A stretch of DNA of 64,000 bases from an uncultured Muribaculaceae bacterium (GCA_910577585.1 CAJTNN010000004.1:62001-126000), one strand, 5' to 3'. Numbered from the stretch's first letter, positions 27,601-36,614 are shown. Notes: generated by a model not told the origin, from the letters alone. Translations and numbers: made by a program.

Positions 27601-28275
27601 ATGATTAAGACCCGACATATGATATTCCGATCCAAGCAAGATGACCGCGAGGAGGATGATTTCTTCAACACCCCTCATCAGCCTGCGCAACCAAAGCCTG
27701 TAAAGCAACCCACCCCCTCTCCGGAGGATCCCAAATATTATGACATCGACGACGAATGGGAACATCTGCGTCCGTCGTCGCGCAACTGGAAGTTCTGGCT
27801 CTGGCTTGTGGCCGGAGCCGTGGTTGTGGGACTCGGCTATGCGGCATGGCTGCGATACTTCACACCCTATTCCACTCATGAGGTGCAATATGGCTATGTG
27901 GAGCAGATAATGAGGCGCGGCGATATTTTCAAGACTTTCGAGGGGGTACTCATCCCTTACAAGGCTATCAATGACACGATTGTGCCTTATGATGGCGATA
28001 TCATCTTCACCGCCAAGAACGACCATGTGGCAGCCGAGCTGCGTCGCATGCAGCTGGCTAATCTGCCTGTGAGGGTGGAGCTGGAGCGCTATCATGCCAC
28101 TGTGCCTTGGCGCGGCGAGAGCCGTGTGGTGATTGTGAGCGCCGACACTGCCGATGTGACCAAGATTTATCCTGTCACTCTCAATCATCCCCTTATCCCG
28201 GGGAGTGATTGCGGCTATCGTTATAATCCGGCCACTGACTCGCTTCATCTGGCCGCCAGCGGCTCAGCGCGATGA
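27601..28275 (+). CDS. Single-pass membrane protein of unknown function
   Basis: 224 aa. An acidic/Pro-rich cytoplasmic N-terminus (about 1-58, including TPHQPAQPKPVKQPTPSPED) is followed by one TM helix (about 65-85, WLWLVAGAVVVGLGYAAWL) and a ~135-residue periplasmic domain with predicted beta structure (EVQYGYVEQIMRRGDIFKTF). No family is recognised. An ATG at 27619 is an alternative start. It is coupled to the downstream LRR gene through an ATGA overlap, so the two probably act together in the envelope. Confidence 0.8.
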   Translation: MIKTRHMIFRSKQDDREEDDFFNTPHQPAQPKPVKQPTPSPEDPKYYDIDDEWEHLRPSSRNWKFWLWLVAGAVVVGLGYAAWLRYFTPYSTHEVQYGYVEQIMRRGDIFKTFEGVLIPYKAINDTIVPYDGDIIFTAKNDHVAAELRRMQLANLPVRVELERYHATVPWRGESRVVIVSADTADVTKIYPVTLNHPLIPGSDCGYRYNPATDSLHLAASGSAR

Positions 28276-29138
28276 TGCGGCTCCTGCTTGCAATTCTCCT
28301 TTCGGCATCAGCGCTGCTTGCTCCGGTCTCGGCCAAAGCGGCGTCGGCAGAGCTTCGCCCCTTTGGAGTGGCGGAGAGCCTGGGCTATGAGCCGGGTGAT
28401 TCTCTGCTGGTGATTGCAGCTGATGTGGAGAGTCTGCCTGACTACGCCTTTGCGGGGTGCCGGGGGCTGCGGAGGGTGGTGTTCGAAGCCGGTTCGCGGT
28501 GCACCGCTATCGGCGAATGCGCATTTGCCGAAGCTCGCGACTTGCAGGAGATTAGCCTGCCTGAGTCGCTTGTCAGCATCGGCGAGGGGGCTTTCCGTGA
28601 GTGTGCGTCGCTGCAGCTCCTTGCGTTGCCGCAGGGTGTGACAATCGTGCCAAAAGAGATGTGTCTGCGATGCGAGAGCTTGGAGGAGATTGATTTTACG
28701 GCGGCTCTGACTGAGATCGGCAGCTTTGCCTTCACCGGTTGCGCTGAACTGCGCCGCCTTGTGCTCCCCTCGCTGCTGAGGAGTATAGGCAGCAATGCCT
28801 TCGGCGGATGCCGGAGAATCAAGGAGGTGATTGTGCCCGACAATGTGAGGCAACTCGAGAGCTATATCTTCGCCGGTTGCGAGGCGCTGGAATGGGCTGT
28901 GCTCCCCGGGCGCCATGACCTGCTCGGCGAACTGATATTCGCCGATACCCCTTCATTAAGAGAAATCACCATCAACTCCACCATTCCCCCCGAATTTGAC
29001 TGCGACAGCTCGCTATTCGAGCCCGGTGACACCGCTGCATGGCAGCGCTGCACGCTCCGGGTGCCCGCCGCAAGCATTCCCGCCTACACCGAGGCCCCCG
29101 GCTGGCAACTTTTCCACCACATCATCGCCATCCCCTGA
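28272..29138 (+). CDS. Secreted BspA-type leucine-rich-repeat protein
   Basis: 288 aa. A signal peptide (about 1-24, MMRLLLAILLSASALLAPVSAKA) precedes at least six LRR_5 repeats of ~23 residues with the F/YAFxGCxxLxxLxLPxxLxxIG pattern, e.g. GSFAFTGCAELRRLVLPSLL and SNAFGGCRRIKEVIVPDNV. BspA-type repeats mediate protein-protein or host-surface interactions. The start ATG overlaps the previous stop (ATGA). There is no obvious C-terminal anchor, so it is probably periplasmic or secreted. Confidence 0.88.
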   Translation: MMRLLLAILLSASALLAPVSAKAASAELRPFGVAESLGYEPGDSLLVIAADVESLPDYAFAGCRGLRRVVFEAGSRCTAIGECAFAEARDLQEISLPESLVSIGEGAFRECASLQLLALPQGVTIVPKEMCLRCESLEEIDFTAALTEIGSFAFTGCAELRRLVLPSLLRSIGSNAFGGCRRIKEVIVPDNVRQLESYIFAGCEALEWAVLPGRHDLLGELIFADTPSLREITINSTIPPEFDCDSSLFEPGDTAAWQRCTLRVPAASIPAYTEAPGWQLFHHIIAIP

Positions 29139-29233
29139 AAGCTGATATAAAGTTGTTTTTGAGAGATACTTAGACATCCCCGTTTACCTGAAAGTTGAAT
29201 TCATGTCTCCGGAGTAGATATGGATAATATGAA

Positions 29234-29263
29234 GGGGCCGGCTGAAACTAATAAGCCGGCCCC
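29234..29263. terminator. Hairpin between convergent genes
   Basis: GGGGCCGGCT (29234-29243) pairs perfectly with AGCCGGCCCC (29254-29263) around a 10-nt loop. It lies between the convergent LRR gene (+) and GH31 gene (-). T-runs are poor, so it could be a rho-assisted or structural terminator. Confidence 0.6.
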
Positions 29264-29291
29264 ACATACGTATTGCTAAGTTATGCAAAGG

Positions 29292-31730
29292 TTATTTGAC
29301 GGTGATTGTGGTCAGCGAGGGGGAGTAGGGGAAGCGCAGATGGGCGGTGCGGGTGGCCGCGTCGTAGACGTAGCCGTACTGGCGGATCATCTTCAGCGAC
29401 TGGGCGCGCTCAAGCGGTGTGCCGTTCCACACAATCTCCTTGGGCTGCGCCACGCCGATGACTGAGAGTTCAATCATCTTGCTTTCGGGCATACCCTTGT
29501 AGCCACCCTCGGTGGAGATGCGTATCTCGGTCGCGCCATCCTTGCGGTCGGCCTCAAACTTGATAAGTGCATACTCTCCATCCTCGATAGATGTGGGCGA
29601 CTTGCGGTCGTCTTCGAAGAGTGTGTATTCACTCTTCTGTGGCGATGCATAGTAGCGCACACTGAGGAATGTCGGGTCATACTGCTCCACATTCTCAATC
29701 GGGCGCTCATACTGCGGTATGAAAGAGCCGGCCTTCACGAAGAGGGGCATCTTGTCGAGAGGAGCGGCCACTGTGTAGCTCTTTCCACCTTTATACTTCT
29801 GGGTGGGATTCCACCATGAAATCCATTCGCCGGCGGGGAATAGCACGGTGCGCTGACGCGCCTTGTCGGTCATGACCGGAGCCACAAGCACCTCATCGCC
29901 CCACAGATACTCATCATCGACCGCAGCGTAGTCGTCCCCCTCATTGTCGCCACGGAAATTGAGCGGACGGGCAAGAGGCAGACCATAGCGGCTGTTCTCA
30001 TAGGCGAGCGTGTAGTTGTAGGGGAGCCACTGATAGCGCATTTTGATCCACTCTTTCGATATCTTCTCCATCTCAGGATAATGATACGGCTCGGGTTTGA
30101 GTTGCGCATGGGTGCGCAGTGTGGGGGTGAATGTGCCCATCTGGAGCCAGCGCACATAGAGTTCGGGATCAAGCGGGTGCTCGCGGTCGACGGCAAATCC
30201 GCCGATGTCAGAGCTCATGTAGCCCAGACCCGAGAGTCCGGCGCTGAGCATCAGATTCACCTGCGGGCCGAAGCCTCCCCATGAACGCGATACGTCGGTT
30301 GTCCAGGGCACCACGCCATAGCGTTGCAGACCTGCCGTGCCACCGCGCATCAGCAGAATCGGGCGCATGTCAGGATAATCGCGGCGCAGACCCTCATAGA
30401 TGAGGCGCGACCACTCATTGCCATATACATTGTGGTATTCCGTGGCCGTCTGGCCATTGGCATGACGTATGGATTCGGGATGCACCTCCGGTTCACCCAG
30501 GTCGCCCCACCATCCGGCTATGCCGTCGGCAGTGAGGTCGGAGTATCGGCTCCAGAGCCAGTCGCGGGTCTCGGGATTGCTGACATCGAGCATGCCGGCA
30601 TCCCCTACCCATGTGGTCACATCGTGGGTGTTGCCCTCGGCATCGCGGGCCAGCATGGAGCGTTCGGAGAGGAAGTTGTAGTTGTCGATGGCCCCCTTCT
30701 TGTTGACGTAGGGCTGCGATATGGGTATAAGGTTGACACCCTTCGCCTTGAGCTCATCGAGCATAGCCTTGTGGTCAGGCCACTGCACTGAATCCCAGGC
30801 CAGGCGCCCCATGTCGCTCTCCACGCCATACCAGTAGAGGTCGAGCACGATTCCATCCACGGGGTATCCGCGGGTCTTCAGCGAGTCGATGGCGCCGAGA
30901 GCCTCCTGCTGGTTGTGGTAGCCATATTTCGAGGTGATGTAGCCCAGACTCCAGAAGGGGGGCAGCGGCTGCAGACCTGTGAGCTGCGAGTAATTGGCAG
31001 CCACATCAGCCAGGTCTTTGGCCGGAGAGTTGATGAAATAATATGACAGCGCGCGCGGAGTGGCCGACTCATAGGTGATGGTGTCGCCAAGAGTGAGCGA
31101 AGCACGGTTGTAGTCGTCAAAGAGTATGCCGAAGCCGCGGTCGGAGGCGAAGTAGGGCACCGAGATACCCATCTGCGAGATGCGAGGGTCATTCTTGGTG
31201 TAGCCATAGTTCTGACGGTTGTACATCGTCAGCGTGTCGCCGTTAAGAGTGGGGCGATGACCACGTTCGCCGGCGCCGTAGAGGCGTCCGGCCTTCGAGC
31301 CGTCGAGAGTGATGCGCTTGGTGGGGCCATTGTTGTCGACGCCATCGGTCTCAGTCAGAATCTCATTACCCTCGGCATCAAGGAATGTGACGCGGCCCGT
31401 GGCGCGGTCTACGCGCACCTGCATCGACTCGCTGCCCAGAGCTGCCCATGTGGGGGTCACCACCTCCACAAATCGCTCAGCCGTGGGGCGCATCACCGCC
31501 GACTGCGACGGGAAGTAGGGTGCCGCAGCCGAATCAGCTGGAAGCACCGTGATGCGGAAGATATCCTTCGACACCGGAGTCACACTCACCTCACCCTTTG
31601 AGGTGGCCACATGCATCGAACCGTCAGGACGTCGTGTCACCGCTCCATCGGTGAGGGCCGCCTGCATCGAGATCAGTGTCGCTCCTCCGCCGATAGCCAG
31701 CAGGAGCGGAAGAATGGCTGAATGTCTCAT
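29292..31730 (-). CDS. Glycoside hydrolase family 31 (alpha-glucosidase/alpha-xylosidase type)
   Basis: 812 aa with a signal peptide (about 1-25). A beta-sandwich N-terminal domain (about 30-235, including GAGERGHRPTLNG) leads into a (beta/alpha)8 catalytic domain. The nucleophile is Asp410 in GWWGDLGEPE and the probable acid/base Asp479 in PWTTDVSRSWGGF. Further landmarks are PPFWSLGYITSKYGY and GYMSSDIGGF. C-terminal beta domains (about 650-812) include a DUF5110-like stretch ASPQKSEYTLFEDDRKSP. It probably acts in the periplasm on oligosaccharides; specificity cannot be fixed. The ATG overlaps the stop of the upstream dehydrogenase gene (ATGA), an unexpected pairing of glycan and polyamine genes. 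Confidence 0.93.
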   Translation of the reverse strand: MRHSAILPLLLAIGGGATLISMQAALTDGAVTRRPDGSMHVATSKGEVSVTPVSKDIFRITVLPADSAAAPYFPSQSAVMRPTAERFVEVVTPTWAALGSESMQVRVDRATGRVTFLDAEGNEILTETDGVDNNGPTKRITLDGSKAGRLYGAGERGHRPTLNGDTLTMYNRQNYGYTKNDPRISQMGISVPYFASDRGFGILFDDYNRASLTLGDTITYESATPRALSYYFINSPAKDLADVAANYSQLTGLQPLPPFWSLGYITSKYGYHNQQEALGAIDSLKTRGYPVDGIVLDLYWYGVESDMGRLAWDSVQWPDHKAMLDELKAKGVNLIPISQPYVNKKGAIDNYNFLSERSMLARDAEGNTHDVTTWVGDAGMLDVSNPETRDWLWSRYSDLTADGIAGWWGDLGEPEVHPESIRHANGQTATEYHNVYGNEWSRLIYEGLRRDYPDMRPILLMRGGTAGLQRYGVVPWTTDVSRSWGGFGPQVNLMLSAGLSGLGYMSSDIGGFAVDREHPLDPELYVRWLQMGTFTPTLRTHAQLKPEPYHYPEMEKISKEWIKMRYQWLPYNYTLAYENSRYGLPLARPLNFRGDNEGDDYAAVDDEYLWGDEVLVAPVMTDKARQRTVLFPAGEWISWWNPTQKYKGGKSYTVAAPLDKMPLFVKAGSFIPQYERPIENVEQYDPTFLSVRYYASPQKSEYTLFEDDRKSPTSIEDGEYALIKFEADRKDGATEIRISTEGGYKGMPESKMIELSVIGVAQPKEIVWNGTPLERAQSLKMIRQYGYVYDAATRTAHLRFPYSPSLTTITVK

Positions 31731-32932
31731 TTGTCGTCAAACTCGATATCTTCGTCTACAATCACATGCCAGGGGAGTCCCGAGGCAGCAAGTTTCTCAA
31801 GGAAGGGGTCGGGATTGAATTCCTCTACATTGTGCACGCCGGGCTTTACCCACTCGCCGGTGAGGAACATGTAGGCACCCACCATGGCCGGCACGCCGGT
31901 GGTGTAGCTCACCGCCTGTGCACCGGTCTCCTTATAGGCAGCCTCGTGCGAGCAGTTGTTGTAGATGTAATATGTTGACTCCTTACCCTCTTTGTCCAGG
32001 CCTGAGATGCGGCAGCCGATCGAGGTCTCGCCGGTGTAGTTCTCTCCCAGCGAACCCGGGTCGGGGAGCACAGTCTTCAGGAACTGGATAGGGATAATCT
32101 CGCGACCCTCATACATCACCGGATCGATGCGTGCCATGCCTATATCCTGAATCACGCGCAGGTGAGTGAGATACTCCTGGCCGAAAGTCATCCAGAAGCG
32201 TGCACGCTTGATGGTGGGGAAGTTCTGCACGAGCGATTCAAGCTCCTCGTGATAGAGCAGGTAGCTCTCGCGCTCGCCGATGTTGGGGTAGTTGAGCGGA
32301 CGGTGGATGGCCAGATTCTCAGTCTCCACCCATTTGCCATCCTGCCAGTATTTACCCTTCTGGGTTATCTCGCGGATATTGATTTCGGGATTGAAGTTGG
32401 TGGCGAATGCCTTGCCGTGGTTGCCGGCGTTGCAGTCTACGATGTCGAGATACTCCATCTTCGAGAAGTGGTGTTTAGCGGCATAAGCCACAAACACAGC
32501 CGACACACCTGGGTCGAAGCCGCAGCCGAGGATAGCTGTCAGGCCGGCCTTCTCGAAGCGCTCGCGGTAGGCCCACTGCCACGAATACTCGAAATGTGCC
32601 TCATCCTTAGGCTCATAGTTGGCAGTGTCGAGATAGTTGACACCACACTGCAGACAAGCCTCCATGATGGTCAGATCCTGGTAGGGGAGGGCCACATTGA
32701 TGCAGATATCGGGTTTGTGGCGGTTGAAGAGCTCCACAATCTGTTCCACATAGTCAGCATCCACCTGGTCGGTGATGATATTCTTCGCACCGATCTTCTC
32801 CACCAGTCGGTCGCACTTCTCCTTGCGGCGAGAAGCGAGCACAATCTCGGTGAAGACCTCAGGGTTCTGGGCGCACTTGGCTGCCACAACGGTGCCGACA
32901 CCACCGGCTCCGATAATCAATACTTTTCCCAT
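31727..32932 (-). CDS. Saccharopine-dehydrogenase-family enzyme, probable carboxy(nor)spermidine dehydrogenase
   Basis: 401 aa. The N-terminal Rossmann fold begins MGKVLIIGAGGVGTVVAAKC, and the middle shows TAILGCGFDPGVSAVFVAYA. The length and these motifs fit the bacterial carboxyspermidine/carboxynorspermidine synthase subgroup. That enzyme reductively condenses aspartate semialdehyde with putrescine or diaminopropane using NADPH; a decarboxylase (NspC) completes spermidine synthesis. In gut Bacteroides this route replaces SpeE. NspC is not in this window. It is the first gene of a two-gene unit with GH31. Confidence 0.88.
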   Translation of the reverse strand: MGKVLIIGAGGVGTVVAAKCAQNPEVFTEIVLASRRKEKCDRLVEKIGAKNIITDQVDADYVEQIVELFNRHKPDICINVALPYQDLTIMEACLQCGVNYLDTANYEPKDEAHFEYSWQWAYRERFEKAGLTAILGCGFDPGVSAVFVAYAAKHHFSKMEYLDIVDCNAGNHGKAFATNFNPEINIREITQKGKYWQDGKWVETENLAIHRPLNYPNIGERESYLLYHEELESLVQNFPTIKRARFWMTFGQEYLTHLRVIQDIGMARIDPVMYEGREIIPIQFLKTVLPDPGSLGENYTGETSIGCRISGLDKEGKESTYYIYNNCSHEAAYKETGAQAVSYTTGVPAMVGAYMFLTGEWVKPGVHNVEEFNPDPFLEKLAASGLPWHVIVDEDIEFDDK

Positions 32933-33109
32933 TATCTATATGTCAGTTAAATTTAAATATTGCAGAAAGGTATATACGGCTCATGCTGCCATGCGCCCCC
33001 GCAAGCGGGGTCTGAAGGCAGCACAGTTTGCCGCGTCATGACGCCGGCATAGCCGGCATCCGGCGCGTTTGCTCCGAATATACGCGAAGTTACAAAAAAA
33101 AACTTACAT

Positions 33110-33143
33110 TTCACGCATCCGCACGCCCCATATCTTCGCCAAA
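33110..33143. repeat. 34-bp direct repeat, copy 1 (left of hipBA)
   Basis: The 34-bp sequence starting TTCACGCATCCGCACGCCCC is identical to 34957-34990. The sequence on both sides differs between copies. The pair brackets the hipBA module exactly, the second copy starting 2 bp after the hipA stop. Confidence 0.9.
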
Positions 33144-33311
33144 GCGTTGAAATCAGATTTTGAAGCGACTCCAACTGTTTAAAATTTAGTAGCGGTTTTA
33201 TTTGACCAGCTACTTATCTGATGAAGACGGTGAAAAGCGTCAAAAAGAACCATAGCTAAAAAAATATATCCAGATATACGAATGTTTGGAAATAAACTTA
33301 ATATTTTATAG

Positions 33312-33342
33312 TTTAATATATGGATAGTTATCGTTAAATTTG
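33312..33342 (+). promoter_or_regulatory. hipBA promoter
   Basis: TTTA (33312-33315), a 19-bp spacer and TAAATTTG (33335-33342) form a Bacteroidota promoter. The start codon at 33368 leaves a leader of about 20 nt. The -7 box lies in the centre of the 18-bp operator palindrome. Confidence 0.65.
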
Positions 33343-33362
33343 CAGATAACTATCCATATATT
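33315..33362. promoter_or_regulatory. hipBA operator palindrome
   Basis: AATATATGGATAGTTATC (33315-33332) and GATAACTATCCATATATT (33345-33362) are perfect 18-bp inverted arms around a 12-bp spacer that contains the -7 box. This is the expected layout for repression by a HipB dimer with HipA. Confidence 0.8.
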
Positions 33363-33367
33363 GTATC

Positions 33368-33694
33368 ATGGTCGATCCGAATTATATTACAAATGCCGAG
33401 ATTATGGCCACGCTTGCAAAGCGAGTGAAGGAATATAGGTTGGCGGCCCGCATGAGCCAACGAGAACTGGCGCAACAGTCGGGAGTCAGTTATACTACGA
33501 TTAGTCATTTCGAGCAAGGGCGTAACACGAATCTTACCCTCAGCAATTTCATTTCGCTGCTTCGATGCGTCGGAATGGAAAAACAGCTGGTGGACCTATT
33601 GCCCGAGCTCCCAGTGCCCCCCATGGCACTGCGCAAAATCAATAAATTGATTCCTAAAAGAATAAAAAAGAGCCACCATGATAGAGAGTCTTGA
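33368..33694 (+). CDS. hipB: HipB-like antitoxin, XRE-type HTH
   Basis: 108 aa. The HTH_3/Cro-CI domain spans about 17-75: VKEYRLAARMSQRELAQQSG then VSYTTISHFEQGRNTNLTLS. The C-terminus is basic (INKLIPKRIKKSHH) and may contact HipA or DNA. HipB-type proteins neutralise HipA and repress their own operon; the palindrome directly upstream fits. The frame overlaps hipA by 17 nt. The gene is AT-richer than the flanking core genes. Confidence 0.9.
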   Translation: MVDPNYITNAEIMATLAKRVKEYRLAARMSQRELAQQSGVSYTTISHFEQGRNTNLTLSNFISLLRCVGMEKQLVDLLPELPVPPMALRKINKLIPKRIKKSHHDRES

Positions 33695-34955
33695 TGTATA
33701 TCTGTGGGATAAGAGGGTTGGGACCTTGGTAGAATCTCGAACGGGATATAAAAAACAAATCAGCTTCTACTATGATTCCGAATTCATTAAAGCGGGTATA
33801 GACATTGCGCCTCTTTCCGCTTCGATTTTCAGTATTGCCGCACAACGCGGGCTTCCCATCTATCCTGAAAAGGATAAAGCTTTTGAAGGGCTCCCGGCAT
33901 TCATCTCTGATTCCTTACCCGACCATTGGGGAAATTCGGTTTTCAATGAGTGGGCTAAAAAGCATGGTAAACGCCAAAGAGATTTATCGTCTTTGGATCG
34001 ACTCGCCTATATCGGGAGCCGAGGGATGGGAGCATTGGAATTCCGTCCGCCGGCATTTCCGGATAATGAGGTTCCATTTAAGGTGCAAATCAAAGAACTC
34101 ACCGCTTTAGCTCAGGATGTTTTGAAAAATGCAGGCAATTTCAAGACCAACTTAAGTGAGAATCTCCAGATTGAATCTCTTTTCAAGGTCGGCACTTCTG
34201 CAGGTGGCCGACGCCCGAAGGCAGTGATTAACTTCAATCCAGCTACAGGAGATTGTTATTCCGGTCAGGTATATATGGCAAGGGATGGATTCATACCGAT
34301 GATAATAAAATTTGATGAACATTCCGGCATTCCTACTACACTCATCGAGTATAGTTATTGGTTGCTGGCGCAAGCCGCAGGTCTGAACATGATGCCAAGC
34401 ATATTGTGGAAATCAGGTGATGAGTCCCATTTTCTGACCCAGCGGTTTGATCGTAAAGGTGCCGAAAAGCTTCATATCCAGACATTGGCTGCCATGATGC
34501 CAAACGCTACTTCATACGAGGAACTATTCTTGGTTGCCAATAAACTTGGCATAGCTCCTGAAGAATTCGAAATGCTATTTCGTCAGATGATATTGAATAT
34601 TCTTACGGGCAACGTTGATGATCATTCCAAAAATTTCAGTTTCATAATGAATGCTTCCGGGGAGTGGCATATTGCTCCGGCCTATGATTTTACTTTTGCG
34701 GTAGATCCATCGGCTCCCGGCTATATCAACCGTCACAGCTTGACATTGAACGGCACTAATGAGCATTTCACAAAGAGAGATTTGCTCAGCATCTCTCGTG
34801 CATTCAGCATAAAGCGAGCAGAAGCGATTCTGGATGAAGTGATGCCTGTAGTTCAAAATTATCGCCGGTATGCCAAACAGGCAGGGGTGCCCGAAGAGTG
34901 GACGCTGAAGATAGAGGCAGAAATTGCGGATAGGATTGCTGACTGCCTCGGATGA
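33678..34955 (+). CDS. hipA: HipA-family serine/threonine kinase toxin
   Basis: 425 aa, full-length HipA with the N-subdomain (about 5-105) and catalytic core. Key positions are the Gly-rich/Ser loop VGTSAGGRRPKA (171-182, with Ser174 where E. coli HipA is autophosphorylated), Lys211 in MIIKF for ATP, LTQRFDR (253-259), the catalytic loop GNVDDHSKNF (311-320, Asp314, Asn319) and the metal-binding Asp337 in APAYDF. E. coli HipA phosphorylates glutamyl-tRNA synthetase to cause growth arrest; other HipA kinases have other targets, so the substrate here is open. All catalytic residues are intact, so the toxin should be active. Confidence 0.93.
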   Translation: MIESLDVYLWDKRVGTLVESRTGYKKQISFYYDSEFIKAGIDIAPLSASIFSIAAQRGLPIYPEKDKAFEGLPAFISDSLPDHWGNSVFNEWAKKHGKRQRDLSSLDRLAYIGSRGMGALEFRPPAFPDNEVPFKVQIKELTALAQDVLKNAGNFKTNLSENLQIESLFKVGTSAGGRRPKAVINFNPATGDCYSGQVYMARDGFIPMIIKFDEHSGIPTTLIEYSYWLLAQAAGLNMMPSILWKSGDESHFLTQRFDRKGAEKLHIQTLAAMMPNATSYEELFLVANKLGIAPEEFEMLFRQMILNILTGNVDDHSKNFSFIMNASGEWHIAPAYDFTFAVDPSAPGYINRHSLTLNGTNEHFTKRDLLSISRAFSIKRAEAILDEVMPVVQNYRRYAKQAGVPEEWTLKIEAEIADRIADCLG

Positions 34956-34956
34956 A

Positions 34957-34990
34957 TTCACGCATCCGCACGCCCCATATCTTCGCCAAA
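34957..34990. repeat. 34-bp direct repeat, copy 2 (right of hipBA)
   Basis: Identical to 33110-33143. It begins 2 bp after the hipA TGA. See copy 1. Confidence 0.9.
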
Positions 34991-35043
34991 TTTCAATCTG
35001 ATACCTCATACGTGCCGATGTCCGAGTCTGAGAGGGCAACGCC

Positions 35044-35473
35044 TTTAAGTTAAGGATTCAACTTTGGCTGACTTGGTTAGGAAGATGGGGAAGGAATTTT
35101 AAGGCGCGGATTTCTTCTCTTACTCGCTGCTGCGCAGCTCGTTGCGAGCGCGGATGGGATGGATTAACGCGGATCTAATTCTTCATATGCCATTGGATGG
35201 GGCGCAGGCACAACGGCGCTATGCGCCTTGTGGCGACGCGGATGGTGCCGGATGTTGGTCGACCCCAAGTGCCGACATCATTTCACGGGAGAACGTGGTG
35301 ACGGGAGAACGTTTTTTTACGGGAGTACGGTGGTGAGGAAGCACACGGCTTTTACGTTTACCCGTAGGCCCCCGTTCTCCCGTAGAATCATCGTTCTCCC
35401 GTAAGCCCCGTATTAAGAGGGAATGCGCAGCCAATCTGCGAGCATCAAGGCGCTCAGCGCCGAGATGTCTATA
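35044..35473. repeat. Truncated copy (A) of the palindromic intergenic element
   Basis: From TTAAGTTAAGGA at its left end this ~430-bp stretch follows copy B (47921-48611) closely, e.g. GCGGATGGGATGGATTAACG, GGCGCAGGCACA and GCGCTCAGCGCCGAGATG. It carries ACGGGAG(A/T)ACG at 35285, 35301 and 35319 and its complement CGTTCTCCCGT at 35373 and 35392. The similarity stops near 35473, so about 140 bp of the right arm, including the terminal repeat, is missing. Confidence 0.85.
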
Positions 35474-35525
35474 TGTCAAGCGGCACTCTCAACGCCGGTC
35501 ATCGCGAAATGGGGTGGGCATGCGG

Positions 35526-36566
35526 TTAGTGGGTGGCCGATGACTTGGGCTTGTCGCGCATGATCCAGGCGATGGTGAAGAGGCCGAGCAGGATGAGCAT
35601 CACTGTCTGGCCGCTCCATTGCAGCATCGAGAAGGCTGTGCCCTGCGCTTCGCTGACGCCGTAGATGGCGAGACCGAACATGATGGCTATGTTCCACGGC
35701 CCTAGGCCGCCGTTGCTCGGTATGCCCATCGCTATCGAACTGAGCACGAATGCCACCAGGCAGGGCACAAGCCCGTAGCCGAGTGATGCCTGCGAGCAGA
35801 GCTCGCGCGTGAAGGGGAAGGCAAAGAATGCCACATAGAGTTGCACGAAATAGCAGGCCCACAACAGCAGGCTCAGAAGGATAAACATCCCGCGCCGACG
35901 CATCGTGATGACTGAGGCGAAGCCCTTCCATAATTCAGCCAATACGCCCCGTATGCGCACCACTATTTTTGACTCTTGCCAATGACGGTAGGCCCAGAAT
36001 GCCAGTAGGCCGATAACGATAATCGCGCCCCACAACCATGGCGAGGCGGCAAGTCCCACCAAATCGCGACCTACAGGATACTTCTCCAGGAAGGAATTGA
36101 TGGCCGAGGTGGCCAGCACCAAGGTCAGCAGGAAGAGAAGCAGAACTGTCAGACTGTCGGCCAGACGGTCTGACACCATCGAGCCGAATACGTTAGAGAG
36201 CGAGGCCTTCTCGCGTTTGGCGATGTAGGTGCAGCGCCATATATCCCCCAGGCGGGGGAAGACGATGTTGAGGGCATAGCACCCGAAGATCGAGCAGCAA
36301 AGCGCCATGTAGCCAGGCCGGATGCCAAGCGAGTCAAGCTGCAGCTGCCAGCGGCGGGCGCGTATCATGTGCGAGACTACCGACAGTCCCATCGCCGCCA
36401 GAATCCACCAATAATTCACGCCATGGCGGATGATCTCCATCATGTCGGCGAAGTTCACCTTTCTGAACAGCACCCACAGCAGCACCACCGTCAGCGCCGC
36501 AGCCAGCAGCCAGCGCATCACCCCCTTGAATATTTCCTTTCTATTTTGAGTCATATCTCGTGTCAT
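35526..36566 (-). CDS. Flippase-like membrane protein (lysylphosphatidylglycerol synthase TM region family)
   Basis: 346 aa (or 342 aa from the ATG at 36554). Around eight TM helices are visible, with the family signatures ARRWQLQLDSLGI, CCSIFGCYALNIVFPRLGDI, SLSNVFGSMVSDRLADSL and the C-terminal SIAMGIPSNGGLGPWNIAIM. This is the UPF0104/AglD-like integral membrane domain without the MprF synthase domain, so it is thought to move lipids or lipid-linked molecules across the inner membrane. It is a single gene on the minus strand, downstream of the repeat element. Confidence 0.88.
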   Translation of the reverse strand: MTRDMTQNRKEIFKGVMRWLLAAALTVVLLWVLFRKVNFADMMEIIRHGVNYWWILAAMGLSVVSHMIRARRWQLQLDSLGIRPGYMALCCSIFGCYALNIVFPRLGDIWRCTYIAKREKASLSNVFGSMVSDRLADSLTVLLLFLLTLVLATSAINSFLEKYPVGRDLVGLAASPWLWGAIIVIGLLAFWAYRHWQESKIVVRIRGVLAELWKGFASVITMRRRGMFILLSLLLWACYFVQLYVAFFAFPFTRELCSQASLGYGLVPCLVAFVLSSIAMGIPSNGGLGPWNIAIMFGLAIYGVSEAQGTAFSMLQWSGQTVMLILLGLFTIAWIMRDKPKSSATH

Positions 36567-36614
36567 GTTTAATGAAGATGTTCAGACGCATCACAAGGTC
36601 TAAACACCCATAAC

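Larger units (their letters stand above)
32933..33367. other. Intergenic region before hipBA
   Basis: About 435 bp without a gene. It contains the divergent control region of the 31727 gene, the first 34-bp direct repeat (33110-33143) and the hipBA promoter/operator (33312-33362). The right part is markedly AT-rich compared with the flanks. Confidence 0.6.
34956..35525. other. Intergenic region right of hipBA
   Basis: About 570 bp with no credible gene. It holds the second 34-bp direct repeat (34957-34990), a ~50-bp unique stretch, and the truncated copy of the palindromic element (35044-35473). The remaining ~50 bp lead to the stop of the flippase-like gene at 35526. Confidence 0.7.

Noticed and set aside
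34957..35473. Insertion sequence next to hipBA
   Set aside because: No transposase frame or typical IS terminal repeats; the region is the 34-bp repeat plus the truncated palindromic element.
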